A stretch of 64,000 bases of DNA from Actinomadura graeca (GTDB lineage Bacteria; Actinomycetota; Actinomycetes; Streptosporangiales; Streptosporangiaceae), in the NCBI RefSeq assembly GCF_019175365.1, contig NZ_CP059572.1, positions 5,580,001 to 5,644,000 of the forward strand, in the 5' to 3' direction. Shown one piece after another: positions 19,001 through 26,838 of the stretch. The stretch's first letter is position 1, and each line of letters begins with the position of its first letter. The position numbers were made by a program, and so were the translations under genes. Below the pieces are notes generated by a model, which was not told where the DNA came from, did not search any database, and saw nothing but the letters and a program-made list of their open reading frames with translations.

Positions 19001-19082
19001 CGGGCGCGGGCGTCCCCGCCGCCAGCGCGGACAACCGGACGACGGCGAAATCGGGCGCACGGAACAGAGAATGCCGGGTCAT
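16041..19082 (-). CDS. lanB: Full-length lantibiotic dehydratase (LanB)
   Basis: A 1013-aa protein. ATG 19082 follows a GGAGGGGGAG ribosome site; the open frame extends further upstream but without one. Residues 1-680 match the LanB N-terminal glutamylation domain (PDFAVVRLSAL near the start, TRYLSRMTHRPTPFGLMAGV, LKTLHAELRKRPGTVLQEA). Residues about 730-1005 match the SpaB C-terminal elimination domain (WLYLKVYATPGRHGELL, FFLRYRDDEPHLRLRFHG, DTYLPETGRYGGPDLIEAAE). A fused full-length LanB indicates glutamyl-tRNA-dependent dehydration of Ser/Thr in a class I lanthipeptide rather than a split thiopeptide-type enzyme. It is the first gene of the minus-strand operon and is divergent from the precursor gene. 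Confidence 0.94.
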   Translation of the reverse strand: MTRHSLFRAPDFAVVRLSALAAGTPAPVPPDDLDSPEAMRRYLREAASHPWFREAVAVSSSGLDGALRKVVDGDAVPAANLRRAVLATTRYLSRMTHRPTPFGLMAGVAEARFDAGAKFRVGTDHRKSARADMGWLAATIKEWETDPGVLARLRLVANDLGFVRGDRLVLPLVRVPPDQRGPNDQERTVRATNAVRAALTAAAEPIRHADLVARLREGFPDAPSDAVERMVVQLVEGEFLLTDLRPPAAAADPLGHVLERLPERFAGRAALTGVRDALAAYSATAPGHGLSAWRTAVTEMRALHAGDRPIQVDLGMDADVILPAAVADELVDAVSAAWRVLPPRLAPLDPLADYRAAFLERYGTGALVPIKEVVDPEAGLGPPSGYLLPPGHRRPPDRPAPDAERDTLLLGLAQRGGPEIVLDDALVERLARPGSVDEPASYAEVCAELVADSEDGLRDGGFRLVMTAMNFTRPGAMSGRFLHLLPGLGAAVSETAREEAAPAVPVQVVGPVLDSRSANVAQVPRLTGELAATGVFADGPEALSLDDLLVGADHDRFVVVSRRDGRELAPMPFHALNLQLTTPNAVRLLMEIGEGRTPAWPLWSWGTAERMPYLPRVRRGRTILSPARWLPDPRLTQEVDWAAWKRLFERWRADWAVPDIVYATYTDHRVRLDLGSVAHLKTLHAELRKRPGTVLQEAPAGGRHGFGWARGHATEIAVPMRPVRHRAISDTTRRRAVRRTHPPGGEWLYLKVYATPGRHGELLARHVPALVRRAAGITDRWFFLRYRDDEPHLRLRFHGDPAALGARLLPIVHRWAADLAETGLINRIVLDTYLPETGRYGGPDLIEAAEDAFAADSGSVLSQLALREAGELDLPMPLLLAANHLDLARHLHGEGWRDWLLETYPKGARHETFQSHRREAIRLLDPAAGFAGLSELRGGRALLDGWERRSGPVAAYGRAVREALDDPSAIFASVLHMHHIRLAGIDRRAEQDGYAVARGVLQAHRDRERHRTP

Positions 19083-19276
19083 GCTCCCCCTCCCAGCGGT
19101 CGGGCACGCCCAGCATATTCGCGCCGAGTGGCGTGGCCCGCACATTTCCAGGTTCTTAGAAATGATGCCGAAAACGATCGTCGCCGATATACGGTGACGC
19201 CATCGGCGGCCTCACCGTGAATAGTGGCGAGACGCTGATAGGAGAACCGCTCCGAAACGCGAGAGAGGACTGTCAG
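19083..19276. promoter_or_regulatory. Divergent promoter region between lanB and the precursor gene
   Basis: This 194-bp stretch is more AT-rich than its surroundings (TTCTTAGAAATGATG, CGAAAACGATCG, GATATACGG) and must hold the promoters for both the lanB operon and the precursor. A GATATAC element at about 19187 is a possible -10 box for the plus strand. A GAGAGAGGA ribosome site precedes the precursor ATG. No strong dyad was found. Confidence 0.5.
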
Positions 19277-19492
19277 ATGGGGGAATTCGACCTCGATCCG
19301 AAAGTGGAGGGCGGCTTCGGCTGGGAGGCGCACTTCCGCGGCGCCGGGCCCGTCCCCGGCATGAGGATGGCCGACGACTCCGACGGCTGCGTGTACGCGT
19401 GCGACCCCACATGGCCCATCAACTCCTGCCAGTGCGCGTCCAGCGGGTGCAGCCACACCTGCGGCGCCACCGGCCGTCCCTGCCTGTGCTGA
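19277..19492 (+). CDS. lanA: Class I lanthipeptide precursor with eight-cysteine core
   Basis: A 71-aa peptide. The leader opens MGEFDLDPKV; FDLD matches the FNLD box that class I LanB enzymes bind. The C-terminal half is Cys-rich: cysteines at 38, 42, 51, 53, 58, 62, 69 and 71, with eight Ser/Thr (S35, T45, S50, S55, S56, S59, T61, T65), ending in CLC. One aromatic stretch (DPTWPIN) divides the core. The leader/core boundary is unclear; there is no GG or GA site just before the core and no LanP protease gene nearby. The GAGAGAGGA at 19261-19269 decides the ATG at 19277. It sits between divergent lanB and the exporter, 10 nt upstream of the latter. Confidence 0.9.
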   Translation: MGEFDLDPKVEGGFGWEAHFRGAGPVPGMRMADDSDGCVYACDPTWPINSCQCASSGCSHTCGATGRPCLC

Positions 19493-19502
19493 TCGGGCGC
19501 GC

Positions 19503-21407
19503 GTGAGGCGAACGCGCCACGAGCGGGCCCCCGGCCGGCCGGCGGAGCACGATCCGCTGTTCGGGCGGGGGATCCGTCCCGCGTACGACGCCGCGCCCGA
19601 GGACGCCGGCACCCGCGCCGCGCTGCGCCGGCTACCCGCCATCGTCGCGATCACCCTCCGCCTCGGCTACCGCGCGGACCCCCGGGCCCTCGCCGCCGTG
19701 GCGGCCGCCCAGCTCGTGATGGGCGTCGCGACGTCGGCCACCTACCTGTCCACGCAGCGGCTGCTCACCGGCCTGTTCTCGGCGGCACCCGCGGATGGGA
19801 AGATCCACGCCATGGCGCCGGTCGCCGCGGTCCTGGCGTGCGCGATGGCCGTCCGGGGGCTGTGCGACGCCGTGGCCGTCGCCGCGTCCGGCCGCCTCGG
19901 GCCGCGCGTCGCCCAGCGGGCCCAGCTGATGCTGCTGGAGCAGGCCGTCCGGGTCGAGCAGGTCCTGATGGAGGACGCCGCCTTCCACGACCGGCTCAGC
20001 ACGGCCCGGCGGGGTGCCGACGCGACCTCGCGCGTCACGCAGAGCACGGTGGGACTGTGCGGCGAACTCGTGTCGATCTTCGCCGCGCTGTGGGTGCTCG
20101 TCGCGCTGAACCCGCTGCTGACCCCGCTCCTGCTCGTCGCGCTGGCGCCGCGGGCGTGGAGCGTCGCGCGCACCGCCGCCGCCCGGCACTCGTCGATGAA
20201 GAGCTGGATGCAGCTGACCCGCCAGCTCGACCTGCTCGCCCAGCTGATGACCAGCCACGAGAGTGCCGAGGAGGTGCGGGCCCACCGGGTGGGCGGCTTC
20301 CTGCTCGGCCACTACCGGCGCCTGGCCACCCTGTCGGCGCGGGAGCAGGCCCGGCTGGCGCGGGAGGAGGCGCTCACCCGGTCGCTGGCCGGCGCCCTGA
20401 GCGGGCTCGCCGCCCTCGCGACCTACGGCGTGCTGCTCCTGCTCGTCGTCGACGGCCGGACGACGTTCGCGACCGCGGGCACCGCCGCGTTCGCGATCCG
20501 GTCCAGCATGATGAGCCTGACGTCGTTCGTCACGCGGTTCCAGCAGCTGTACCAGGACGGGCTGCTCACCACCGAGTGGCGCGAGGTCTGCGCGCGGGCG
20601 CGGGACGGCGCCGTCCCGGCACGCGGCCTGACGCCGGCCGCGCCGGTCGAGACGATCGGCACCCGCGGGCTGCGCTTCACCTACCCGGGCGCGCGGACCC
20701 CGGCGCTGGACGGCGTCGACATCGACGTCCGGCGCGGCGAGGTGGTCGCGCTGGTCGGCGACAACGGGTCCGGCAAGTCGACCCTCGCCAAGCTGCTGAC
20801 CGGCCTGTACCTGCCGTCCTCCGGCAGCGTCCTGTGGAACGGCGTGCCCACCGGCGAGCTGGACCGCGACACCCTCTGGGACCAGATCGCCCTGGTGTCG
20901 CAGGATTTCGTCCAGTGGCCGTTCACCGCGCGGATGAACGTCGTGACAGGCCGCCCCGACCGGGAGCCCGACGGGCGCAGGCTGGCGGACGCGGCGCGGT
21001 CCACCGGCGCCGACGCCGTCGCCGGCCGTCTCGACGACGGCTGGGACACGCTCCTCGCCCGCGAGTTCTTCGGCGGCACCGATCTGTCCGGCGGCCAGTG
21101 GCAGCGCCTCGGCCTCGCCCGGGCCTGGTACCGCGACGCGCCGGTCCTGGTCGTGGACGAGCCCACGTCCGCGCTGGACCCCGCCGCGGAGATCGACGTC
21201 TTCAACAAGATCACCGAGCTGGCCGCGCGCGGCACCACGGTCATCCTGATCACGCACCGGCTCGCCTCGGTCGCCCGCGCGGACCGCGTCTACGTGCTGG
21301 CGGACGGCCGGGTCGCCGAGCAGGGGACGCACGCCTCCCTGATGGACGCGGGCGGCCGCTACGCCGCCATGTACCGCCTTCAGGCCGACCAGTTCCTGGT
21401 GACATGA
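19503..21407 (+). CDS. ABC exporter (fused membrane and ATPase domains) for the lanthipeptide
   Basis: A 634-aa half-transporter starting at GTG 19503, ten bases after the precursor stop. The N-terminal 50 residues are soluble and carry no C39 peptidase, so it should not cleave the leader. Six-helix exporter region about 60-370; ATPase 385-625 with Walker A GDNGSGKST (about 419-427), Q-loop ALVSQD, signature LSGGQ at 528, Walker B VLVVDEPTSALD and the switch ITHRLA. The position makes it the likely peptide exporter and/or self-protection pump; leader removal must then be by an enzyme coded elsewhere. Confidence 0.9.
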   Translation: MRRTRHERAPGRPAEHDPLFGRGIRPAYDAAPEDAGTRAALRRLPAIVAITLRLGYRADPRALAAVAAAQLVMGVATSATYLSTQRLLTGLFSAAPADGKIHAMAPVAAVLACAMAVRGLCDAVAVAASGRLGPRVAQRAQLMLLEQAVRVEQVLMEDAAFHDRLSTARRGADATSRVTQSTVGLCGELVSIFAALWVLVALNPLLTPLLLVALAPRAWSVARTAAARHSSMKSWMQLTRQLDLLAQLMTSHESAEEVRAHRVGGFLLGHYRRLATLSAREQARLAREEALTRSLAGALSGLAALATYGVLLLLVVDGRTTFATAGTAAFAIRSSMMSLTSFVTRFQQLYQDGLLTTEWREVCARARDGAVPARGLTPAAPVETIGTRGLRFTYPGARTPALDGVDIDVRRGEVVALVGDNGSGKSTLAKLLTGLYLPSSGSVLWNGVPTGELDRDTLWDQIALVSQDFVQWPFTARMNVVTGRPDREPDGRRLADAARSTGADAVAGRLDDGWDTLLAREFFGGTDLSGGQWQRLGLARAWYRDAPVLVVDEPTSALDPAAEIDVFNKITELAARGTTVILITHRLASVARADRVYVLADGRVAEQGTHASLMDAGGRYAAMYRLQADQFLVT

Positions 21408-21731
21408 GCGCCGTCCACCCGGCGGCCCGCCCGTCACCTCTTGCGCATTCCGCGCTCACGCCGGACGGCTTTCCTGGAGCCGCCTTCGCCTTTCTGGGGG
21501 TCTATGATTATCCTGATCGATCGGCCCCGCGGTGATTCCCCGTTCGCGGATCCACCGGACTTCTCCGTCTCCATGGCACGGCCCCCTTGGTCCCGGTGCG
21601 GCGGATAAACGCCAGGCACCGCCACCTGGCTTTCCGGTCGCACTCGAAAGAGAGAATGCCATTGCGAGAGGACGCCGAGCCAGTAGCGCTACGGCCAAAG
21701 AGCGCGTCTTTCCTGCCACCGGCCGCGCCGC
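21408..21731. other. Gap between the exporter and the FAD oxidoreductase
   Basis: This 324-bp stretch separates convergent genes. The only candidate gene is a 46-codon minus-strand frame listed separately. No strong terminator hairpin with a T-tract was found. Confidence 0.4.
21434..21574 (-). CDS. Possible 46-aa basic peptide, unknown
   Basis: A minus-strand frame from ATG 21574 with a good AAGGGGG ribosome site 7-8 nt upstream. It encodes a charged peptide with an IRIIIDP segment and a basic tail (RKAVRRERGMRKR). It has no cysteines, no signal peptide and no recognised family. It lies beside the lanthipeptide locus but has none of the features of a lanthipeptide precursor. It may be a chance frame. 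Confidence 0.25.
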   Translation of the reverse strand: METEKSGGSANGESPRGRSIRIIIDPQKGEGGSRKAVRRERGMRKR

Positions 21732-23000
21732 TCACCCGGCGGCGGGCCGCCGCCCGAGCAGCCTCCTGAGCCGCGGCCCGTCCGGCGCGAGCCGCCGCGC
21801 GACGTCGACGGCGCTGGCGAGGGCCGACTCCTGGCTGTCGACGCGGTGGAGGTAGTGGCCGGCGAAGTGGATCCCGCCCCGGCCCTGGGCGGCGGCCACC
21901 CGCGTCCGCGCGCGGACGGCCGGCGGGGTCAGGCACAGCTGCCGGAACGACGCCAGGGCCAGCGGCTTCCGGGGCGCCTCCTCGCGGTGGGTGATCCAGC
22001 TCTTGAACACGTCGGCGCCGTCCGTCCCGCACCACGTGCTGCTCTCCGCCCACCCGCCGTGCACGGTGACGGTGCTGGTCGACCAGTGCCGCCGTTCGGC
22101 GGGCATGTAGGCCGGGTCGGTGTGCGCGGCGACGAGCACCTCCGTGTAGCCGAACTCGTTCAGCGCGCCGACGAGGCCGCCGGTCCCGGGCAGCGGCGCG
22201 ATGAGCCGGGCCGCCTCGTCCGGGTGGGTGGCCAGGACGACCCGGTCCACCAGGTGCAGGCTCCCCGTGGAGTCGGTGACCTCGATCTCGTCACCGGACC
22301 GGCGCAGGAGCCTGACCCCCGCGCCCGTGCGGACGCGCCCCCTCACCAGCCCGTCGGCGAGCGCGCCGGGGACCCCGCCCAGTCCCGCGCGCAGGCCGTG
22401 CCACACGGGCGCCTCGTCCGGGCTCGCGGGCGGGACGGCGGCCAGCAGGTCCGTCGCGGCCCGCGCGGACATCTCCCTCACCCGCGTGGTGTCGCATCCG
22501 AAGATGGCGGCCGGCAACGGGTACAGCAGCGTGTCCTTGACGTCGCGGGCCACCGGGAGCGGCTCCACCAGGTCGCTGAGCGGCACCTCCCACGAGGTGT
22601 CCCGTGCCCGCCACTCCGTGGCCCGGTCGACCATCAGGCGCACCGCCGCCCACCCGTCCCCGAGGATCGTCGACCGTCCCCGCCCGGCCTCCCCGCCGTG
22701 GGGGGAGACCAGTGCCGGCGCGGAGCCCGCGCCCCGCAGAACCGTGACCGACAGGGGCACTTCGACGACCGCCTCGGGCGCCAGGCCCAGCTCCTCCAAG
22801 AGGCGGCCGTACAGGGGGAAGGCCCCCGGTGCGACGTGCTGCGCGCCGACGTCCACCGCCTGTCCGGCGGACGTGGTGACGGTCAGGACGCGGCCGCCGA
22901 CCCGCGGCTGGGACTCGAAGACGACCACGTCGTGGACGGGGTCCAGCAGCCAGGCGGTGCCGAGCCCGGCGATCCCGGCTCCGGCGATGGCGATGCGCAT
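21732..23000 (-). CDS. FAD-dependent amine-oxidase-like oxidoreductase
   Basis: A 422-aa protein from ATG 23000 with GGAGGAATCC directly upstream; the open frame runs further up but this is the ribosome-site start and opens with the dinucleotide fold IAIAGAGIAGLGTAWLL, then VVFESQPRVGGRV (the GGRV FAD loop). The C-terminus has GRGGIHFAGHYLHRVDSQESAL, the FAD-binding closure of the amine oxidase/phytoene-dehydrogenase superfamily. The substrate cannot be read from sequence. It converges on the exporter gene and could be a tailoring enzyme of the lanthipeptide, but may equally be outside the cluster. Confidence 0.78.
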   Translation of the reverse strand: MRIAIAGAGIAGLGTAWLLDPVHDVVVFESQPRVGGRVLTVTTSAGQAVDVGAQHVAPGAFPLYGRLLEELGLAPEAVVEVPLSVTVLRGAGSAPALVSPHGGEAGRGRSTILGDGWAAVRLMVDRATEWRARDTSWEVPLSDLVEPLPVARDVKDTLLYPLPAAIFGCDTTRVREMSARAATDLLAAVPPASPDEAPVWHGLRAGLGGVPGALADGLVRGRVRTGAGVRLLRRSGDEIEVTDSTGSLHLVDRVVLATHPDEAARLIAPLPGTGGLVGALNEFGYTEVLVAAHTDPAYMPAERRHWSTSTVTVHGGWAESSTWCGTDGADVFKSWITHREEAPRKPLALASFRQLCLTPPAVRARTRVAAAQGRGGIHFAGHYLHRVDSQESALASAVDVARRLAPDGPRLRRLLGRRPAAG

Positions 23001-23155
23001 GGATTCCTCCGGTGTCGGTGGTGCCGTCAGGCGTCCGTCCGGGCTCCCTTGTGCGGGAAGTAGGTTCACCCGCCCTCGTACGCCTAATCGTCGGCGGGCG
23101 GGGGAACCGGTTCAAACTTCCGGTGATCTTGACGGCCGGGGGGCCGGGGTGAGGG

Positions 23156-23172
23156 GCCGGGACGGTCCCGGC
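23156..23172 (-). terminator. Short hairpin after the HTH/TPR regulator
   Basis: A 17-bp palindrome (GCCGGG, 5-base loop, CCCGGC) lies immediately downstream of the stop of the minus-strand regulator. There is no T-run after it, so termination is only possible. Confidence 0.4.
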
Positions 23173-23173
23173 G

Positions 23174-24523
23174 TCAGGGCGCGGAGAACGCCGTCGAGGC
23201 GTCGGCCACCCGGACGGCCCGGTGGAGGAGCGCTCCCGCCGCGCGGCTGTTGCCGTAGGGGCGGAGCCGGGCGCGCAGGCCGGCGAGGAACCTGCGGATC
23301 CGCGCGCTCCGGATGTAGGAGTAGTCGTCCAGGAAGCGGTGCGCGGTCGCCACGGCCTCCTCCAGGAGCCCCTGCTCCAGCTCGAACTCGGCGATGCGGG
23401 CGAGGGTGATGGCGCGGGACCGCCGTTCGGCGGGCGGCCAGCGGGCCAGTGATTCCCGCAGCGCCGTCAGGGCCGCCCGGCGATCGTTCAGGTGGCTGTG
23501 GACCAGCGCCCTCTGGAAGGACAGCTCGGCCGGATGGTAGGAGCCCACCGGACGCGCCGGGGTCTCGGGGGCGCGGCCGAGGAGCTCCTCCGCCCGCAGG
23601 AGTTCGGCGAGGGCCCGCCGCCGGGAACCGGTCGAGGCGAGGGCCACCGCCGCCTGGCCCGCCAGCGAGGCCCGGGTCAGGACGGTCAGGCGCGGGGACG
23701 CCGCCGTCTCGATCAGCTCCAGGGCCTGCCGGAAGTGCCCGAGGTCATGTGCCTGGACGCTCATCGCCCGCAGCGCCCAGGCGTACTCCTCACGGTGGCC
23801 GGCCTCCGCCGCGGTGCGCAGCGACGCCCGGTAGAAGCGCTGGGCCGGGCCGTGGGCCTGGTCGTCGAAACTCATGAAGCCGCACACGTGCGCGAGACGG
23901 CTGCACACGCCAAGGAATTCGGCGCGCCGGGAGTCGCCGGGGGGCGTGCGGCACCAGGGGCCGCCGACATGTGACAGGAACGCCGATGCCGGAGCGCGCA
24001 GAACCCCGCCGCCATGACTCCGGTCGACCTCGGAGAATAGGCGCACCATCGTGTGAGCCAATTCCATTTCCGGCCCGCCGCTTTCCGGGGAGGGCCCGCC
24101 GCGGTGAATTCGGCCGTCCCGGATCTCCTGCCATCCCGGGACCCGGCAGTCGGCCAGCCGGTAGACGCAGACGCGCCGCGCGGCCTGCCGGTCGGTGCCC
24201 GCGGCCGCGGCGAGCTCGGTGAGCTGGGCGGGCAGGTCCATGCTCCAGTACGCGTCCTCCGCGCCTTCGAACCCGGTGTCGACGATGCCCAATGACCTGC
24301 CCAGACGCCGGGACAGCGCCTCGGCGATCAGGGCCGGGCCCGGATCGCGGGGCCGCGTGCCCGACATCCACTGGGTGACCGACGCCCGGCCGTACCGCAG
24401 CCCCAGGCCGGCCTCGGCCCCGACCGCGTTGACGGCCTGGGCCAGTCGCCCGCCGGTCCATTCCGCCTCGGCGAGCAGGGCGCGCAGCCGATCATTGGAC
24501 GGCGCTGGGGACATTCCACTCAC
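23174..24523 (-). CDS. XRE-type HTH regulator with TPR-like C-terminal repeats
   Basis: About 449 aa from GTG 24523, which has a GAGGA site 7-8 nt upstream; ATG 24514 is an in-frame alternative. An N-terminal HTH (LAQAVNAVGAEAGLGLRYGR then ASVTQWMSGTRPR) is followed by a long helical region with tetratricopeptide-like pairs: EEYAWALRAMSVQAHDLG, LTRASLAGQAAVALASTGSR, AELSFQRALVHSHLNDRRAA, ITLARIAEFELEQGLLEEA. This architecture is common in actinobacterial regulators of secondary metabolism and development. It is divergent from the sulfotransferase and could control it. The ligand is unknown. Confidence 0.8.
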   Translation of the reverse strand: MSGMSPAPSNDRLRALLAEAEWTGGRLAQAVNAVGAEAGLGLRYGRASVTQWMSGTRPRDPGPALIAEALSRRLGRSLGIVDTGFEGAEDAYWSMDLPAQLTELAAAAGTDRQAARRVCVYRLADCRVPGWQEIRDGRIHRGGPSPESGGPEMELAHTMVRLFSEVDRSHGGGVLRAPASAFLSHVGGPWCRTPPGDSRRAEFLGVCSRLAHVCGFMSFDDQAHGPAQRFYRASLRTAAEAGHREEYAWALRAMSVQAHDLGHFRQALELIETAASPRLTVLTRASLAGQAAVALASTGSRRRALAELLRAEELLGRAPETPARPVGSYHPAELSFQRALVHSHLNDRRAALTALRESLARWPPAERRSRAITLARIAEFELEQGLLEEAVATAHRFLDDYSYIRSARIRRFLAGLRARLRPYGNSRAAGALLHRAVRVADASTAFSAP

Positions 24524-24920
24524 GTCCGATCCTCGCGGCTCCGCCGGACGGTGTTCGCGCGGGTTCAGCGTTTCAAGGCCGCGGGTGCCCGTCAATATCC
24601 GGGCACCGGAAGGTGCAACTTTCACCGCCCGCGACGGGATTGTGCGTCCGATCAATATCCTCCGCTGTTTCGATGTGCGTGCCGGGTCCGGTGCGCTGAC
24701 CAGATCGGCGATCGCCGTCCCCACGGCGCGGCGGGACGCGGCGGGACCGGGCCGACGCCGTCCCCGGACGCCGTCCCCGGACGCCGTCCATGGACGCCGT
24801 CCCCGGGGACCCCGCGCTGTCCCGCCCTGGACGCCGGGGCCCGGCGCGTCCTGGTACGCTCTGGTTTCATACATATTCGGTAGATTTAATCTACTTAGTA
24901 CCGGACTGTGTGGAGCTCAG
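24524..24920. promoter_or_regulatory. Divergent control region with repeat array and AT-rich dyad
   Basis: A 397-bp region between the regulator and the sulfotransferase. It contains four 13-bp units GGACGCCGTCCCC/AT at 24753-24804 and, close to the sulfotransferase, a strikingly AT-rich segment with a perfect dyad GTAGATT-T-AATCTAC at 24880-24894. The dyad lies 26 bp before the ATG, where a repressor would block the ribosome site or promoter. The open frames across this stretch are not credible genes. Confidence 0.6.
24753..24804. repeat. 13-bp tandem repeat, four copies
   Basis: Units at 24753-24765, 24766-24778, 24779-24791 and 24792-24804 read GGACGCCGTCCCC with small changes at the edges; the third ends CAT. 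They lie in the divergent region upstream of the sulfotransferase gene. Confidence 0.75.
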
Positions 24921-25910
24921 ATGGGACTGCCGGATTTCCTGGTCTGCGGTGCCCCCAAGGCCGGCACCACCGCGTTGCACGCGGCGCTCGCCGGCCATCC
25001 GTCGCTGTACATGTCACCGGTGAAGGAGCCCAAGTTCTTCCTCACCGACGGGCCGCCGCCGACCCGCGGCGGCCCCGGCGACGCCCAGACCTACCGCGAG
25101 CACGTCTGGCGCCGTGCCGACTACGAGGCGCTGTTCGACGAGGCGCCGCCCGGAACGCTCCGCGGCGAGTCGACCCCGTTCTACCTGTACGACCTGGCGT
25201 CGCAACGGCGCATCCGCGCGCTGATCCCCGAGGTCCGCCTCATCACGATCCTGCGGGATCCGGTGGAGCGGGCCCACTCGAACTGGACGCACCTCTGGTC
25301 GGCCGGGCTGGAGCCGATCAGCGACGTGGTCCGGGCGTGCGCGGCCGAGGAACGCCGCATCGAGGACGGCTGGGCGGCGTTCTGGCACTACGTCCGGCTC
25401 GGCCGTTACGGCGAGCAGCTCCAGCACCTTCTCACCCTGTTCCCGCGCGAGCAGGTCCTGGTGTTCCGCTACCGGGACCTGCTGGAACGCCCGGCGGAGG
25501 CCCTCGACCGCATCTGCTCGTTCCTCGGCGTCGAGACGGGCGTCCTCACCGAACTGCCCCGGGAGAACGTCACCGCGCACCCGGACCTCAATGCCCGCCA
25601 CCGGATCCTCGCCCGGACGCTGCGTCTCGGCGTGACCGCGGGCACGCTGCTGCCGGGCGACCTCGCCACCCGTGTGACGGCGCCGCTGGAACGCGCGCTC
25701 CAGGGGAACGGGCGGCCCCGGCGCCCGCTCACCTGGGAACAGCGCGCGGCGCTCATCCCCTACTTCGCCTCGGACGTCGGGCTGCTGGAGGAGGTCACCG
25801 GCGAGCCGTTCGGCGACTGGCTGGAGCCTCGGCCGTCGTCCGGCGGCATGGTGGGCGCGCGGCCCGCGGGGCAGCGTCAGGCCCGCAACGGCCGGCCCCG
25901 GTCCGGATGA
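24921..25910 (+). CDS. PAPS-dependent sulfotransferase
   Basis: A 329-aa protein from ATG 24921 with TGGAG 7-8 nt upstream. It has the 5'-phosphosulfate loop CGAPKAGTTALHAALAGHPS at residues 9-28 and the 3'-phosphate motif TILRDPVERAHSNW, followed by RYGEQLQHLLTLFPREQVLV and RYRDLLERPAEALDRI, all typical of the Sulfotransfer_1/3 group related to heparan N-sulfotransferase. It transfers sulfate from PAPS to a hydroxyl or amine of a glycan, lipid or natural product. No PAPS-synthesis genes lie nearby. The C-terminal 25 residues are a basic tail. Divergent from the HTH/TPR regulator. Confidence 0.9.
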   Translation: MGLPDFLVCGAPKAGTTALHAALAGHPSLYMSPVKEPKFFLTDGPPPTRGGPGDAQTYREHVWRRADYEALFDEAPPGTLRGESTPFYLYDLASQRRIRALIPEVRLITILRDPVERAHSNWTHLWSAGLEPISDVVRACAAEERRIEDGWAAFWHYVRLGRYGEQLQHLLTLFPREQVLVFRYRDLLERPAEALDRICSFLGVETGVLTELPRENVTAHPDLNARHRILARTLRLGVTAGTLLPGDLATRVTAPLERALQGNGRPRRPLTWEQRAALIPYFASDVGLLEEVTGEPFGDWLEPRPSSGGMVGARPAGQRQARNGRPRSG

Positions 25911-25914
25911 GCGG

Positions 25915-26838
25915 TCAGGCGACCTCCTCGGACGGGTGGAACTCCGTCCGGATGTCGTGGGCCCCGTCCGCCCGCGCCGCCTCGTAGTACAGCCGCCAGC
26001 CCCGGCCCGGGACGGGGACGGCGCACAGGTAGCGCAGCCCCCGGCCGCGGTGCGGCGACTCCGCCACGGGGGAGGTGCCCAGCGCCGCCAGCACGCCGAA
26101 TCCCGTCCCGACCGCGAGGCCGGTCCGCTCCTCGTAGTTCTCCGCGGCGGTGGCGCGGCCGTCGTAGTAGGCGAAGACGTGGCCGCGGTGGGGGACGACG
26201 GCCGCGACCCTGACGCCGCGGGCGTCCCAGTGACCGGGGCGCCCGCCGAGCGCGGTGCCGTGCCACGTCCAGTCGAGGCCGTCGGGGCTGGTGGCGTAGT
26301 CGGTGACCATCCGGTCGGCCTCGGCGGGGTCGGCGAGCGGATGGCAGGACGCCCACAGGTGCCACTTGCCGCCCTCCCGGAGGATCACCGGGTCCTTCAC
26401 GCCGACGCTCGGGCTCCCCGGCAGCACGACGCTGGGCTCCGCGTCCGCGAGCCCTTCGAGCGTGGCCGCCTCCAGGGTCTCGATCCGCCAGTGCTTGGTG
26501 CGGTGCGTCGCGCAGCTGAGGTACAGGCGCCACCGGCCCTCGTCGGTGCGGACGAGCGCGGGCCGCTCCAGGGACTCGGCGTCCAACCGGTCCTTCCCGA
26601 TCGACACGACCGGCTCGAAGCGCTCCCCGTCATGGGACGCGGCGATGACGACGTCGTGGCCGCGCCCCTCGCCCAGCGGGCGGCGCAGCCGGTAGGCCAG
26701 ATAGGTCACCCCGTCCACGACGCACGCGCTCGGCGCGCCGGCCCAGTGGCCCTCGCCTCCCAGCGGCGGCGGCACGGCAGGACGGGACCGGTCGAGGAGA
26801 GGGGGGGCGAACGGCGGCACGTATTCCCTAGTGACCAT
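25915..26838 (-). CDS. Five-bladed beta-propeller glycosidase-like protein (GH43/GH32 fold)
   Basis: About 307 aa from ATG 26838 (a TTG at 26844 is the alternative; neither has a clear ribosome site). Blade repeats are visible: CVVDGVTYLAYRLRRP, ERPALVRTDEGRWRLYLSC, VKDPVILREGGKWHLWASCH, HWDARGVRVAAVVPHRGHVF, FAYYDGRAT. The KDP and W-x-LWASCH features recall GH43/GH32/GH130-like hydrolases or phosphorylases. There is no signal peptide, so it probably acts in the cytoplasm or is not a secreted hydrolase. It converges on the sulfotransferase with only a few bases between, and the pair might act on the same glycan. Confidence 0.7.
   Translation of the reverse strand: MVTREYVPPFAPPLLDRSRPAVPPPLGGEGHWAGAPSACVVDGVTYLAYRLRRPLGEGRGHDVVIAASHDGERFEPVVSIGKDRLDAESLERPALVRTDEGRWRLYLSCATHRTKHWRIETLEAATLEGLADAEPSVVLPGSPSVGVKDPVILREGGKWHLWASCHPLADPAEADRMVTDYATSPDGLDWTWHGTALGGRPGHWDARGVRVAAVVPHRGHVFAYYDGRATAAENYEERTGLAVGTGFGVLAALGTSPVAESPHRGRGLRYLCAVPVPGRGWRLYYEAARADGAHDIRTEFHPSEEVA

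Noticed and set aside
24753..24804. CRISPR array
   Set aside because: Units are contiguous 13-bp repeats without spacers.
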